DNA of 38,475 bases from Candidatus Rokuibacteriota bacterium. Its GTDB lineage: Bacteria; Methylomirabilota; Methylomirabilia; Rokubacteriales; CSP1-6. The notes under the pieces were generated by a model. It was not told the origin of the DNA. It ran no database searches and saw only the letters and a program-made list of their open reading frames with translations. The position numbers and the translations under genes are program-made. Each line of letters starts with the position of its first letter. Positions within the stretch are counted from its first letter, which is position 1. Location of the stretch: assembly GCA_016209385.1 (NCBI GenBank), contig JACQWB010000188.1, forward strand, positions 1 through 38,475, read 5' to 3'. Shown in pieces: positions 24,396 to 31,503 of this stretch.

Positions 24396-25580
24396 CTAGC
24401 GCCTGGCCATGAACGTCGGCAGGCTCACCTTCCCGCCTTTGATCTCGACGACGAAGATGCTCGGCTGGCTCTGGGCGCTCTCCTTGCCGGGCGGGCCGTC
24501 CTTCTCGAACTTGACCGGGCCGTTCACGCCCATGATCTTGACATTCCAGAGGGCGTCGCGGACCGCCTTGGGCTCGGCCTTCCCCGCCAGCCGGACCGCC
24601 TCAACGATCGTCAGGATTCCGTCGTGGCCGCGGAACCCCTCGGTCAGCCCGGCGAAGGGGTGACCGCGCTTGTTCCACTCGTCCACAAACGCCTTCGCAA
24701 GCTTGCCGTCGGGCATGGCCTCGGGGAACCAGGGGAGGAAGAAGAGGATGTGGTAGGTCCCCTCGGCTGCCGCCCCGGCCTGCTTCACGAGCTGATCGGG
24801 CGAGGAGCTCCCGCCGGTGGTGATGAACTTCCGGACCAGCCGCTGCTCCTGCGCCTGCTTGAGGACGAGGGTGATCTGTTCGACGCTCGTGGTCAGGAAG
24901 AGCGTGTCCGCTCCGGTCCCGCGGATCTTGGTGAGCTGGGCACTCATGTCCGTCGCCGCCTGGTCCATGAACTCCACGGCGCCCACGCTGGCGCCCCGCT
25001 TCTTGAGGATGTCGCCGAAGGCCGAGACGGCGCCGCGCCCCCAGTCGGTGTTGACCGCGAGGAAGTCGGCCTTCTTCACCCCGAGGTCGCCCAGGTACTT
25101 CTGGAGCCCCAGGGCCTCCATCTCGCTGGGCGGGCTGATCCTGAACACCCACGGGTTCCCTTTCTTGGTGATCGAGGCCGCGCTCGATGTCTCGACGACC
25201 ATCGGCACCCCGTACTCCTCGAGCTTGGGCATCACGGCAAGCGTCATCGAGCTCCCCCAGGCCCCCATGATCGCCGGAACCTTGTCCCGGACAATCAGCT
25301 TTTCCGCCGCGCTGGCGGCCTCCTTCGGGTCCGACTTGTTGTCCTCGATCACAAGCTGGATCGGCCGGCCCCGGACCCCGCCCCGAGCGTTGATCCAGTC
25401 ACGGGCGATCTCTGTCCCCATGCGCACATAGTTCCCCGAAGCCGCCACCGGACCCGACAGGGGCTGGATCACCCCGATCTTGATCGGCTCCGCCTGCTGA
25501 GCGAGCACGGAGGCGACCGCCAGTGCTCCCAGGGCGGCGACCCCCACGAGGACGCTGAGAATACGGCGTCTCTGCCCCAT
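24396..25580 (-). CDS. Periplasmic substrate-binding protein of a LIV/HAAT-type ABC importer
   Basis: A 394-residue Peripla_BP_6 (LivK-like) protein. The Sec signal peptide is about residues 1-27 (RRRILSVLVGVAALGALAVASVLA, cleaved near AQQA). The mature domain opens IKIGVIQPLSGPVAASGNYVRMG and continues LVIEDNKSDPKEAASAAEKLI, VPAIMGAWGSSMTLAV and VPMVVETSSAASITKKGNPWVFR, all standard. It captures the solute for LivH/LivMG/LivF. The ligand cannot be read from sequence. ATG at 25580 with a GGGAGGAAGAG ribosome-binding site. First gene of the import/catabolic unit. Confidence 0.93.
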   Translation of the reverse strand: MGQRRRILSVLVGVAALGALAVASVLAQQAEPIKIGVIQPLSGPVAASGNYVRMGTEIARDWINARGGVRGRPIQLVIEDNKSDPKEAASAAEKLIVRDKVPAIMGAWGSSMTLAVMPKLEEYGVPMVVETSSAASITKKGNPWVFRISPPSEMEALGLQKYLGDLGVKKADFLAVNTDWGRGAVSAFGDILKKRGASVGAVEFMDQAATDMSAQLTKIRGTGADTLFLTTSVEQITLVLKQAQEQRLVRKFITTGGSSSPDQLVKQAGAAAEGTYHILFFLPWFPEAMPDGKLAKAFVDEWNKRGHPFAGLTEGFRGHDGILTIVEAVRLAGKAEPKAVRDALWNVKIMGVNGPVKFEKDGPPGKESAQSQPSIFVVEIKGGKVSLPTFMARR

Positions 25581-25635
25581 CGCTCTTCCTCCCCTACGCT
25601 GTGTGGTGGTGGGTCTCCTGACGGAAGACTATCCG

Positions 25636-25664
25636 GTTATTGCAGCAATCGCCGCTGAAGTCAA
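25636..25664 (-). promoter_or_regulatory. Candidate promoter of the importer/catabolic cluster
   Basis: On the minus strand, TTGACT (25659-25664) and AATAAC (25636-25641) are separated by 17 bases. The -35 is good and the -10 weak, which would suit a regulated promoter. The leader to the ATG at 25580 is about 50 bases. Confidence 0.4.
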
Positions 25665-25678
25665 GCGCGGTGCATGCC

Positions 25679-26398
25679 CTATCCGCATTGGGGAAGAAGA
25701 AGCGCGAACTCGGCGCGCTGGCGCCCGGCGTCAGGCTCGCCGGCGAGCCACCGGCAGAAGTCCGCGGGGTCCTCGTGAGCCCACTCGGACACGCGCGCCG
25801 TGACGTTGAAGGTCTCGACGACTTTTCGATCCGCGTAGCCGGAGAAGAGCGGGAGGAGGAGCCGGGCGAGGAAGGCGGCGACCTGGTTGTCGATCCTGAC
25901 GAAGGTCTCCACGCGCTGGGCGATGCTGGGTGTTCCGTCGGCGTCGGTCTCGGGCTCGAACGCGAGGAGCGTGAGCGAGGCTCCCGAGATCCGCCCGAGG
26001 AGGAAGCTCGAGTGGCTCCCCGACGTGAGCATGATCCTCCGACGGGGCTCCTGCACCAGAACCCTATAGGTGCCCGTCGCCCCCTCGCCGTCGTCGGCCT
26101 CGTAGAGGTGAGGACCGAGCTGGCGCACCCGGTACTTGGCGAGGCCGAGGTGGCGGGCCGCCGCCGCGGTCACCTCGGGAAGGTCCACGAAGAGCCGGAA
26201 GAGATCGAGCCGAACGCGCGCCGGCTGGCCGCTCACCGCGCGCGTGAGCGTGTGGCGGGTCCAGACCGAGACGATCTCGCTCCTGACCTCCGGCGGGAAG
26301 CGCTCGGGCTCGGGCAGGAAGGGCGGGAAGTCGGCGGCGAGGGCGCGCCCGGCGGCGAGGACCAGCAGGGACGCAGCAGCCAGGAGCCGGGCAAGCAT
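25679..26398 (-). CDS. Exported protein of unknown function
   Basis: A 239-residue protein with a clear Sec signal peptide (LARLLAAASLLVLAAGRALA, about residues 2-21, cleavage near ALA-A). The mature part begins DFPPFLPEPERFPPEVRSEIVSVW. It contains YRVRQLGPHLYEADDGEGATGTYRV and RIMLTSGSHSSFLLGRISGASLTLL, suggesting a beta-rich fold, then an amphipathic helical part (IDNQVAAFLARLLLPLFSGYADRKVVETF). No catalytic motif, lipobox or repeat is seen and I do not recognise the family. ATG at 26398 is 27 bases downstream of the DUF6282 gene, so the two are probably co-transcribed. Confidence 0.75.
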   Translation of the reverse strand: MLARLLAAASLLVLAAGRALAADFPPFLPEPERFPPEVRSEIVSVWTRHTLTRAVSGQPARVRLDLFRLFVDLPEVTAAAARHLGLAKYRVRQLGPHLYEADDGEGATGTYRVLVQEPRRRIMLTSGSHSSFLLGRISGASLTLLAFEPETDADGTPSIAQRVETFVRIDNQVAAFLARLLLPLFSGYADRKVVETFNVTARVSEWAHEDPADFCRWLAGEPDAGRQRAEFALLLPQCG

Positions 26399-26425
26399 GA
26401 ACCCCGGCGCGGGGAGCGACCCGGC

Positions 26426-27310
26426 TTACTCCAGCCCCAGGAGGCGGGCGGGGTTCTCGGCCGCCATCGTGCGGATCTCCTCGGCGGTGATCCCCCGCTC
26501 CAGCAGCATCTGGATGAACGTTCGGAGGCCTTCGGCGGGCGTGGGATGGTGGAGCTGGCCGAAGTCGGTGCCGAGGACACAGTGCCGGGGCCCCACCTCG
26601 CGGATGGACTTGGCCATCTCCTCGAGCGAGATGCTCTGCCAGGCCGGCATCATCGTGATCAGGTCTTTCTCCAAAAGCGCCCCCTCGGCAGCCAGGGCTT
26701 TCTGGTCGTTCAGGGAAATGCCGGACAGCCCGAGATCGGGGTGCGTGACCAGGATCTTCTTCACGCCGGCCTTCCGGGCCTCGCTGACCAGGACTTTAAT
26801 CTCGGGCAAGGAAAGGTGACCGGTCGAGAGGCAGACATCCGCCTCAGCGATCAGCCCGAGGATCTCACGCGTCTCGGCGGTCAGCTCCCCGTGCTCGGTC
26901 AGGACGCGGACGCCCTGGCGCGCCGCGCGGAGCCCGGCCCGCGGCACCATGCTCCGGCCGAAGTGGCTCCCCCCGAAGAAGTCGATGTGGTGCTGGGCCG
27001 AGAGAGTCGGCATCCAGACCATCCTGCCGCCGAGCTTGATCGAGGCGTCCACCGCGTGCGGGTTGAGACCACCCACGACCCAGTTCAGCACGATCCCGCC
27101 GAAGACCTCCACGCCGGGGACCTGCTTCCGCACGAGGAACGCCCGCCCCGTAGTGTCCTGCTCGTGCGCCTTGATGAGCACCCCGCGCATGGCGCGGCGC
27201 CGGGCCTCCGAGGCCAGGCCGAGGTCGTCGGTGACCCGCTCGAAGAGGCTCGGCGCCGCGTGCTGGTGGAGGTCGATAGCGCCGCGGAGCAGCTCGTCGC
27301 AGAGATCCAT
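26426..27310 (-). CDS. DUF6282-type amidohydrolase-like protein
   Basis: A 294-residue metal-dependent hydrolase-fold protein. The N-terminal metal motif is DLHQHAAPSLFER (His15 and His17). Further candidate ligands are in STGHLSLPEI, VTHPDLGLSG and the C-terminal GTDFGQLHHPTP, an amidohydrolase-type barrel pattern. The C-terminal EEIRTMAAENPARLLGLE helix is the classic ending of amidohydrolases (NPARLLGL). This matches the DUF6282 group, for which I know no assigned reaction. Start ATG at 27310, just after the lipoprotein gene. Confidence 0.8.
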   Translation of the reverse strand: MDLCDELLRGAIDLHQHAAPSLFERVTDDLGLASEARRRAMRGVLIKAHEQDTTGRAFLVRKQVPGVEVFGGIVLNWVVGGLNPHAVDASIKLGGRMVWMPTLSAQHHIDFFGGSHFGRSMVPRAGLRAARQGVRVLTEHGELTAETREILGLIAEADVCLSTGHLSLPEIKVLVSEARKAGVKKILVTHPDLGLSGISLNDQKALAAEGALLEKDLITMMPAWQSISLEEMAKSIREVGPRHCVLGTDFGQLHHPTPAEGLRTFIQMLLERGITAEEIRTMAAENPARLLGLE

Positions 27311-27320
27311 GCGGCGCGCG

Positions 27321-27740
27321 CTACCTGACCTCGTAGCCGCGCGCGGTCATGCACGCGGCGTACGCCCTGTCGTACCCCTCCTTGCTCTTCGTGTAGCCGA
27401 CGCCGCCGCCCACGGCTGCGCCGCCGATCCCGCCGGCGGCCGCGCCGATCGCCGCGCCCTTGCCGGGGCTTCCCGTCGCCGCGCCGATGGCCGCCCCGGT
27501 CGCCGCGCCGCCCAGGGCGCCCAGCACCGCGCCGAGCCCGGCGCCCTTGGCCGTGTCCGAGGCGGGGTCGAAGCCGGTCTGCTGCTTCGCCCAGCCCTGG
27601 CACTCGGTCTGGTCGCGCGACACCTGCTCGGCGGTCTGTCCTTTCTTTGGATAGGCGTAGACACTGGGCTGAACGGTCGCGCAGCCCGTCACCGCCATCC
27701 CGAATCCGATCACCACCATCCAGACAACAACTCGTCTCAT
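27321..27740 (-). CDS. Glycine-zipper lipoprotein
   Basis: A 139-residue predicted lipoprotein. The hydrophobic N-terminus VVVWMVVIGFGMAVTGC ends in a lipobox with the acylated cysteine at 20. A QTECQGWAKQQTGFDP segment precedes a strong glycine zipper at about 65-113 (GAGLGAVLGALGGAATGAAI and GAAIGAAAGGIGGAAVGG), which probably inserts into or packs against a membrane. The C-terminal YDRAYAACMTARGYEVR with two cysteines (C24-type and C131-type positions) is common in this family. Role unknown, often annotated as YMGG-like or glycine zipper family protein. ATG at 27740; the 5' side is a palindromic repeat. Confidence 0.85.
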   Translation of the reverse strand: MRRVVVWMVVIGFGMAVTGCATVQPSVYAYPKKGQTAEQVSRDQTECQGWAKQQTGFDPASDTAKGAGLGAVLGALGGAATGAAIGAATGSPGKGAAIGAAAGGIGGAAVGGGVGYTKSKEGYDRAYAACMTARGYEVR

Positions 27741-27760
27741 CCTCGTGTCCTCCTGTTTTT

Positions 27761-27852
27761 CTCGGAGGGGGGCTTCGCCCCCCTTCCGATGCCTCCCCCC
27801 TCGGGTTGCGCGGGCCGGGTACCCACGGCGGAGCCGTGGGTGCGCGCTCGAA
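27761..27852 (+). repeat. Palindromic intergenic repeat, family A, copy 5
   Basis: CTCGGAGGGGGGCTTCGCCC and CCCTTCCGATGCCTCCCCCC are followed by GGGTTGCGCGGG. An extra hairpin, GGGTACCCACGGC..GCCGTGGGTGC, replaces the second stem of the other copies. It ends GCGCTCGAA. It lies between the pxpA stop (27873) and the lipoprotein gene. Confidence 0.75.
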
Positions 27853-27872
27853 CCAGGTTCCTCAGCATCCTG

Positions 27873-28655
27873 CTACGCCGCTGGCAGCCACTCCCTGAGC
27901 GGCCTCACCTGGGCGCCCGCCTTCTCCAGAGCATCCCGCACGGCCCGAACGATCTTCTCGGCCCCCGGCGTGTCGCCGTGGCAGCAGATCGTCTGGACCG
28001 AGATGTCGATGTCCACCCCGTCGATCGTGTGCACCTTCCCCTGCAGCGCCATCTTCACGGCCTGGGCCGCGGCCTGCTGGGGATCGGTGATGAGCGAGCC
28101 CGGAAGCTTGCGGGAGACGAGGGTACCGTCCACGTTGTAGGCGCGGTCCGCGAACCCTTCCGACGCGACCCGGCAGCCCATCTTCCTGCACGTGGCGTCG
28201 TAGCGGCCCGAGGCGAGCGTCATGAGGATCAGCCCCTTCCCCGACTCCATGGCCGCCTCGCCCACCGCCTGCGCGAGCGCCTCGTCCTTCTCGCACATGT
28301 TGTAGAGGATGCCGTGAGGCTTCACGTGCTGGAGGTCGCTCCCCGCGACCCGGACGAACTCGCGCAGGGCGCCGGTCTGGTAGCACATGTAGTCCTTCAC
28401 CTCCTGGGGGCTCACATCCATGACCCGCCGGCCAAACCCCATCAGGTCCGGCAATCCCGGATGGGACCCGATGGCAACTTTGTGCTGGAGGGCCAGCGCG
28501 ACGGTCTTCCTCATGACGTGAGGATCTCCTCCGTGGTAACCGCAGGCGATATTTGCCGAGGTGATGAACGGCATGATGGCCTCATCGGCTCCGAGGGTCC
28601 ACCTCCCATAACTCTCCCCCATGTCGCAGTTGAGATCAATCACCTTGCTCGCCAT
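27873..28655 (-). CDS. pxpA: 5-oxoprolinase subunit A (LamB/YcsF)
   Basis: A 260-residue protein that, with PxpB and PxpC, opens 5-oxoproline to glutamate using ATP. Typical PxpA segments: IDLNCDMGESYGRW at the N-terminus, ITSANIACGYHGGDPHVMRKTVALA, IGSHPGLPDLMGFGRR, VKPHGILYNM, GFADRAYNVDGTLVSRKLPG and the late ISVQTICCHGDTPGA. The start is ATG at 28655 with a GGAGTGAGG ribosome-binding site; an alternative ATG at 28670 overlaps the pxpC stop (ATGA). Last gene of the DUF1445-pxpB-pxpC-pxpA series. Confidence 0.93.
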   Translation of the reverse strand: MASKVIDLNCDMGESYGRWTLGADEAIMPFITSANIACGYHGGDPHVMRKTVALALQHKVAIGSHPGLPDLMGFGRRVMDVSPQEVKDYMCYQTGALREFVRVAGSDLQHVKPHGILYNMCEKDEALAQAVGEAAMESGKGLILMTLASGRYDATCRKMGCRVASEGFADRAYNVDGTLVSRKLPGSLITDPQQAAAQAVKMALQGKVHTIDGVDIDISVQTICCHGDTPGAEKIVRAVRDALEKAGAQVRPLREWLPAA

Positions 28656-28666
28656 GGCCTCACTCC

Positions 28667-29611
28667 TCATTCGAGCCCCACGGCGTCCAGGCGGGCGCGC
28701 TCGGCCCGGTGGACGGCGTGAGCCTCATCCAGCGAGAGCTTCCGGAACCAGAGCTTCTGCCCCGGCCTCACCTGCCCGACCCGGCCGATGTCGACGGAGC
28801 AGACGGTCGCGATCTTCGTGTAGCCTCCCGTGGACTGCCGGTCCACGAGGAGGACGATCGGCTGCCCGTCGCCCACGACCTGAATCCCGCCGAGCGGGAT
28901 GCCGTCAGAGACGATATCGTGACCCCGCGTGTGGGTGATGTGCGGGCCGCGGAGCCGCGCCCCCATCCGATCCGACTGGGGCAGCATCTCGTACGGCCTC
29001 TCGAGGAACGCCGCGATCCCCGCCGGCGTGAAGCGATCGGCCTGCAGGCCGAGCACGACCCGGACCTCAGGCTCCTCGGAATAGGACGGGATGTGCTCAG
29101 CCCTCACGCGGCGCCCCTCGTAGCGCTCGAGCGGAGCCGTCGGGCGGCCGATCGGAAGGCGATCGCCCTTCTTGAGCTGCCGCCCTTCGAGCCCGCCCAG
29201 GCGACCGCGGAGGTACGTTGACCGCGACCCCAGGGCCGGTGCCACGTCGATCCCTCCCGCGATGGCCAGGTAGGTGCGCACCCCGCGCTGGGCAGTACCG
29301 AGCCTCAGCGCGTCGCCAGCCTTGAGACGCACCGCGGTCCAGGGCGGGATCGCTCGGTCGTTCACCGTCATCGGCATCTCGGCACCGGTGACCGCAACCA
29401 GACAGTCCGCGTCCACGTCGAGCCGCGGCCCCATCAGCGTGCACTCGAGGGCGGCGGCCGTCTCGGGGTTCCCGACCAACCGGTTGGCCAAGATGAACGC
29501 CTCCCGGTCTACGGGTCCAGAGGGCGGGATGCCGTAGCGGAGGTAGCCGGGCCGGCCCAGATCCTGGATCGTCGTGAGGAGGCCGGGCTCGAGGACCGTG
29601 AACGCGGTCAC
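28667..29611 (-). CDS. pxpC: 5-oxoprolinase subunit C (KipA/AHS2, biotin-dependent-carboxylase-like fold)
   Basis: A 314-residue AHS2-domain protein. Landmarks: VLEPGLLTTIQDLGRPGYLRYGIPPSGPVDREAFILANRLVGN, TAAALECTLMGPRLDVDADCLVAVTGAEM, YLAIAGGIDVAPALGSRSTYLRGRLGGLEGR, and IPLGGIQVVGDGQPIVLLVDRQSTGGY. It forms the catalytic pair with PxpB. GTG at 29611 overlaps the pxpB stop by four bases (GTGA), giving the usual VTAFTVLEPG beginning; the longer frame to 29635 adds unrelated residues. Overlaps pxpA on the other side. Confidence 0.93.
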   Translation of the reverse strand: MTAFTVLEPGLLTTIQDLGRPGYLRYGIPPSGPVDREAFILANRLVGNPETAAALECTLMGPRLDVDADCLVAVTGAEMPMTVNDRAIPPWTAVRLKAGDALRLGTAQRGVRTYLAIAGGIDVAPALGSRSTYLRGRLGGLEGRQLKKGDRLPIGRPTAPLERYEGRRVRAEHIPSYSEEPEVRVVLGLQADRFTPAGIAAFLERPYEMLPQSDRMGARLRGPHITHTRGHDIVSDGIPLGGIQVVGDGQPIVLLVDRQSTGGYTKIATVCSVDIGRVGQVRPGQKLWFRKLSLDEAHAVHRAERARLDAVGLE

Positions 29612-30330
29612 GTCTCCACCCTGGCGACGAAGCACCCTGCCGCCACCTCGGCCGAGATGCGCTCGAACTCGCCCGGGTCGATCGGGCGAAAGCGCACGCG
29701 GTCGCCCGGACGGAGGAGGATCGGATCCGAGCGCGAGGGGTCATAGAGGGCGAGCGGCGTCCGGCCGAGAATCCAGAAGCCACCGGGGCTCTCGACCGGG
29801 TAGATGCAGCACTGGGTCCCGCCGATCCCGACGCTGCCCGCCGGGGTCTTCGTGCGCGGCTTGTCGAGGCGCGGGATCGTCAGCGGATCGGACATCCCCA
29901 CCATGTAGGGGAGCCCCGGCGTGAAGCCGATGAAGTACACCAGATACTCCTCCGCCGAGTGGCGGCTCACGACCTGCTCCGGGGAGAGCCCGAGCTTCTC
30001 ACCGACTGCCTGGAGGTCGAAGCCCAGCTCGCCGCCGTAGCAGCACGGGATCTCGACCAGCCGGCTCGGCGGGAGCGCCTCGGCCTGGGCCTGAGGGATG
30101 AGCGCGGTGAGGATCGCGAGCAGCTCATTCCAGCCGATGACGATCGGGTCGTAGTAGACCAGGAGCGCGCGGAACGTCGGAACGGTCTCGACGATGCCCG
30201 GGATCGCCTTCTGCTGGATCAGGTACTCGAGGGCCCGAACGCGCGTGTTGACCTCGGGGCCGATCGCGTCACCGAACTCCACCGAAACGGCCTGGTCGCC
30301 CGCAGGGAGGAACTTCGGCTCCGAATACAT
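29608..30330 (-). CDS. pxpB: 5-oxoprolinase subunit B (KipI/AHS1)
   Basis: A 240-residue AHS1-domain protein. Seen: FLPAGDQAVSVEFGDAIGPEVNTRVRALE, FRALLVYYDP, VEIPCCYGGELGFDLQAVGEKLGLSPEQVVSRHSAEEYLVYFIGFTPGLPYMVGM, KTPAGSVGIGGTQCCIYPVESPGGFWILGRTPL, all diagnostic. In Bacillus the homologue KipI also inhibits the kinase KinA; nothing suggests that here. ATG at 30330. A foldback element directly precedes the gene, so its promoter may be inside or upstream of that element. Confidence 0.93.
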   Translation of the reverse strand: MYSEPKFLPAGDQAVSVEFGDAIGPEVNTRVRALEYLIQQKAIPGIVETVPTFRALLVYYDPIVIGWNELLAILTALIPQAQAEALPPSRLVEIPCCYGGELGFDLQAVGEKLGLSPEQVVSRHSAEEYLVYFIGFTPGLPYMVGMSDPLTIPRLDKPRTKTPAGSVGIGGTQCCIYPVESPGGFWILGRTPLALYDPSRSDPILLRPGDRVRFRPIDPGEFERISAEVAAGCFVARVET

Positions 30331-30338
30331 CAGCGTAG

Positions 30339-30555
30339 CGACATGCGGCGGGGATGCCCTGCGTAGCGAATTCGACGAGCCATAGCGGGCGGCGAAGCGC
30401 AGGACGCCGCAGCGCTCCGAGCGGCCCAACAGCGTTGGGCTGCGAGGACTACCCCCCGCCTCGGGGGGATGGGGGGGCCAGCGGAGGCGTCCGAGCGAGC
30501 CAAGCCCGTCGAGGCGAGGAGACTTGAGCGACGCGGGGTGCCCCGCCGCATGTCG
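30339..30555. mobile_element. MITE-like foldback element with 15-bp terminal inverted repeats
   Basis: Perfect inverted ends CGACATGCGGCGGGG (30339-30353) and CCCCGCCGCATGTCG (30541-30555) bracket 217 bp without a convincing ORF. Similarity of the two ends continues imperfectly inward (ATGCCCTGCGT versus CACCCCGCGT). Inside are two further hairpins: GCCCAACAGCGTTGGGC (30424-30440) and CCCCCCGCCTCGGGGGG (30452-30468). No transposase and no clear target duplication are visible. It separates the DUF1445 gene from pxpB. Confidence 0.6.
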
Positions 30556-30559
30556 AATT

Positions 30560-31348
30560 CTAAATGACGGAGAGGGCGTGGTTCGGCAAGTCGGTGATGA
30601 ACATGTGACCGGGGCTGTGGGTGATGACGAAGGGGGGCTTGCTCGCGAGGGCCACGGCCTGGGGCGTCACGCCGCAGGCCCAGAATACGGGCACGTCTCC
30701 GGACTGGAAAATTCCGGGGTCGCCCCACTCGGGGCGGTCCACGTCCTTGATCCCGATGGTCGCAGGGTCGCCGATGTGGACCGGGGCGCCGTGAGCCATG
30801 GGGAACCGCGCGGTCACCGTCACCGCCTTCGGCACCAGCTCGGCGGGAATCGGACGCATCGAGACCACCATCGGGCCCTGGAAGCGCCCGGCGGGCCGGC
30901 ACGCGATGGAGGTGCGCCACATCGCCACGTTCCGCCCGGCCTCGATGTGGCGCATCGGCACGCCCGCGTCCATCAGCGCCCATTCGAAGGTGAAGGAGCA
31001 GCCCAGGAGGAAGGCGACCAGGTCCTCCCGCCAGTAGGGCGTGATGTCGGTCACCTCCTCGGCCAGCTTCCCGTCGCGGTAGATCCGGTACTTGGGGATG
31101 TCGGTTCGGAGATCGGCCCCGGGGGCCACGCCCGCTGGCTCGGGCGAGCCGGGATCCGTCACCTCGATCAGCGGGCAGGGCCGGGGGTTTCGCTGGCAGA
31201 AGACGAGGAAGTCGTAGGCGTACTCCTTGGGAAGGACGGCGAGGTTCCCCTGGACGTAGCCGGGCGCCAGGCCGGCCGTCACGCCGGTGTACTTGCCCCG
31301 GCGGATCTCCTCGCGAATCTCCTTGGGAGGGCGCGCGTCGATCGGCAT
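30560..31348 (-). CDS. DUF1445 / D-glutamate cyclase-like hydro-lyase (YcsI-like)
   Basis: A 262-residue protein of the DUF1445 family, annotated as putative hydro-lyase and containing the mitochondrial D-glutamate cyclase relative. Seen: REEIRRGKYTGVTAGLAPGYVQGNLAVLPKEYAYDFLVFCQRNP, the cyclase-type block, then PKYRIYRDGKL, FLLGCSFTFEWALMDAGVP, and GDVPVFWACGVTPQAVAL with THSPGHMFITDL. D-glutamate cyclases convert D-glutamate to D-5-oxoproline, which fits the neighbouring 5-oxoprolinase subunits. The same gene company (ycsI with kipI, kipA and ycsF) is known in Bacillus. ATG at 31348; stop TAG abuts the foldback element. Confidence 0.88.
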   Translation of the reverse strand: MPIDARPPKEIREEIRRGKYTGVTAGLAPGYVQGNLAVLPKEYAYDFLVFCQRNPRPCPLIEVTDPGSPEPAGVAPGADLRTDIPKYRIYRDGKLAEEVTDITPYWREDLVAFLLGCSFTFEWALMDAGVPMRHIEAGRNVAMWRTSIACRPAGRFQGPMVVSMRPIPAELVPKAVTVTARFPMAHGAPVHIGDPATIGIKDVDRPEWGDPGIFQSGDVPVFWACGVTPQAVALASKPPFVITHSPGHMFITDLPNHALSVI

Positions 31349-31402
31349 GCGTGTACGCCAGTATAGACGCGCCCCGCGCGCCCGGTCAATCGAGTCGCAC
31401 AG

Positions 31403-31503
31403 CTAGGAGCCTGTCGGAGTAATGGCCTTCGAGCGCGGGCTTCGCCCGCGCAACCGATTCCTGGGGGAGGCGTCGGAGGGGGCCGTCAAGGCCCCCACCG
31501 ATT
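31403..31503 (-). repeat. Palindromic intergenic repeat, family A, copy 2
   Basis: A full-length copy in reverse orientation to the one at 526-624, including CTAGGAG, TGTCGGAGTAAT, the GAGCGCGGGCTTCGCCCGCG stem, CTGGGGGAGG and the CGGAGGGGGCC stem. The last codons and TGA stop (31486-31488) of the downstream-ending dehydrogenase gene lie inside the repeat. Confidence 0.8.

Noticed and set aside
27761-27852. CRISPR array or tRNA-like structure
   Set aside because: The hairpins are single copies of a dispersed repeat. There are no regularly spaced repeats, and no tRNA arms or anticodon loop fit.
30339-30555. Insertion sequence
   Set aside because: The inverted ends are clear but there is no transposase-coding frame and no visible target duplication, so it is called only MITE-like.
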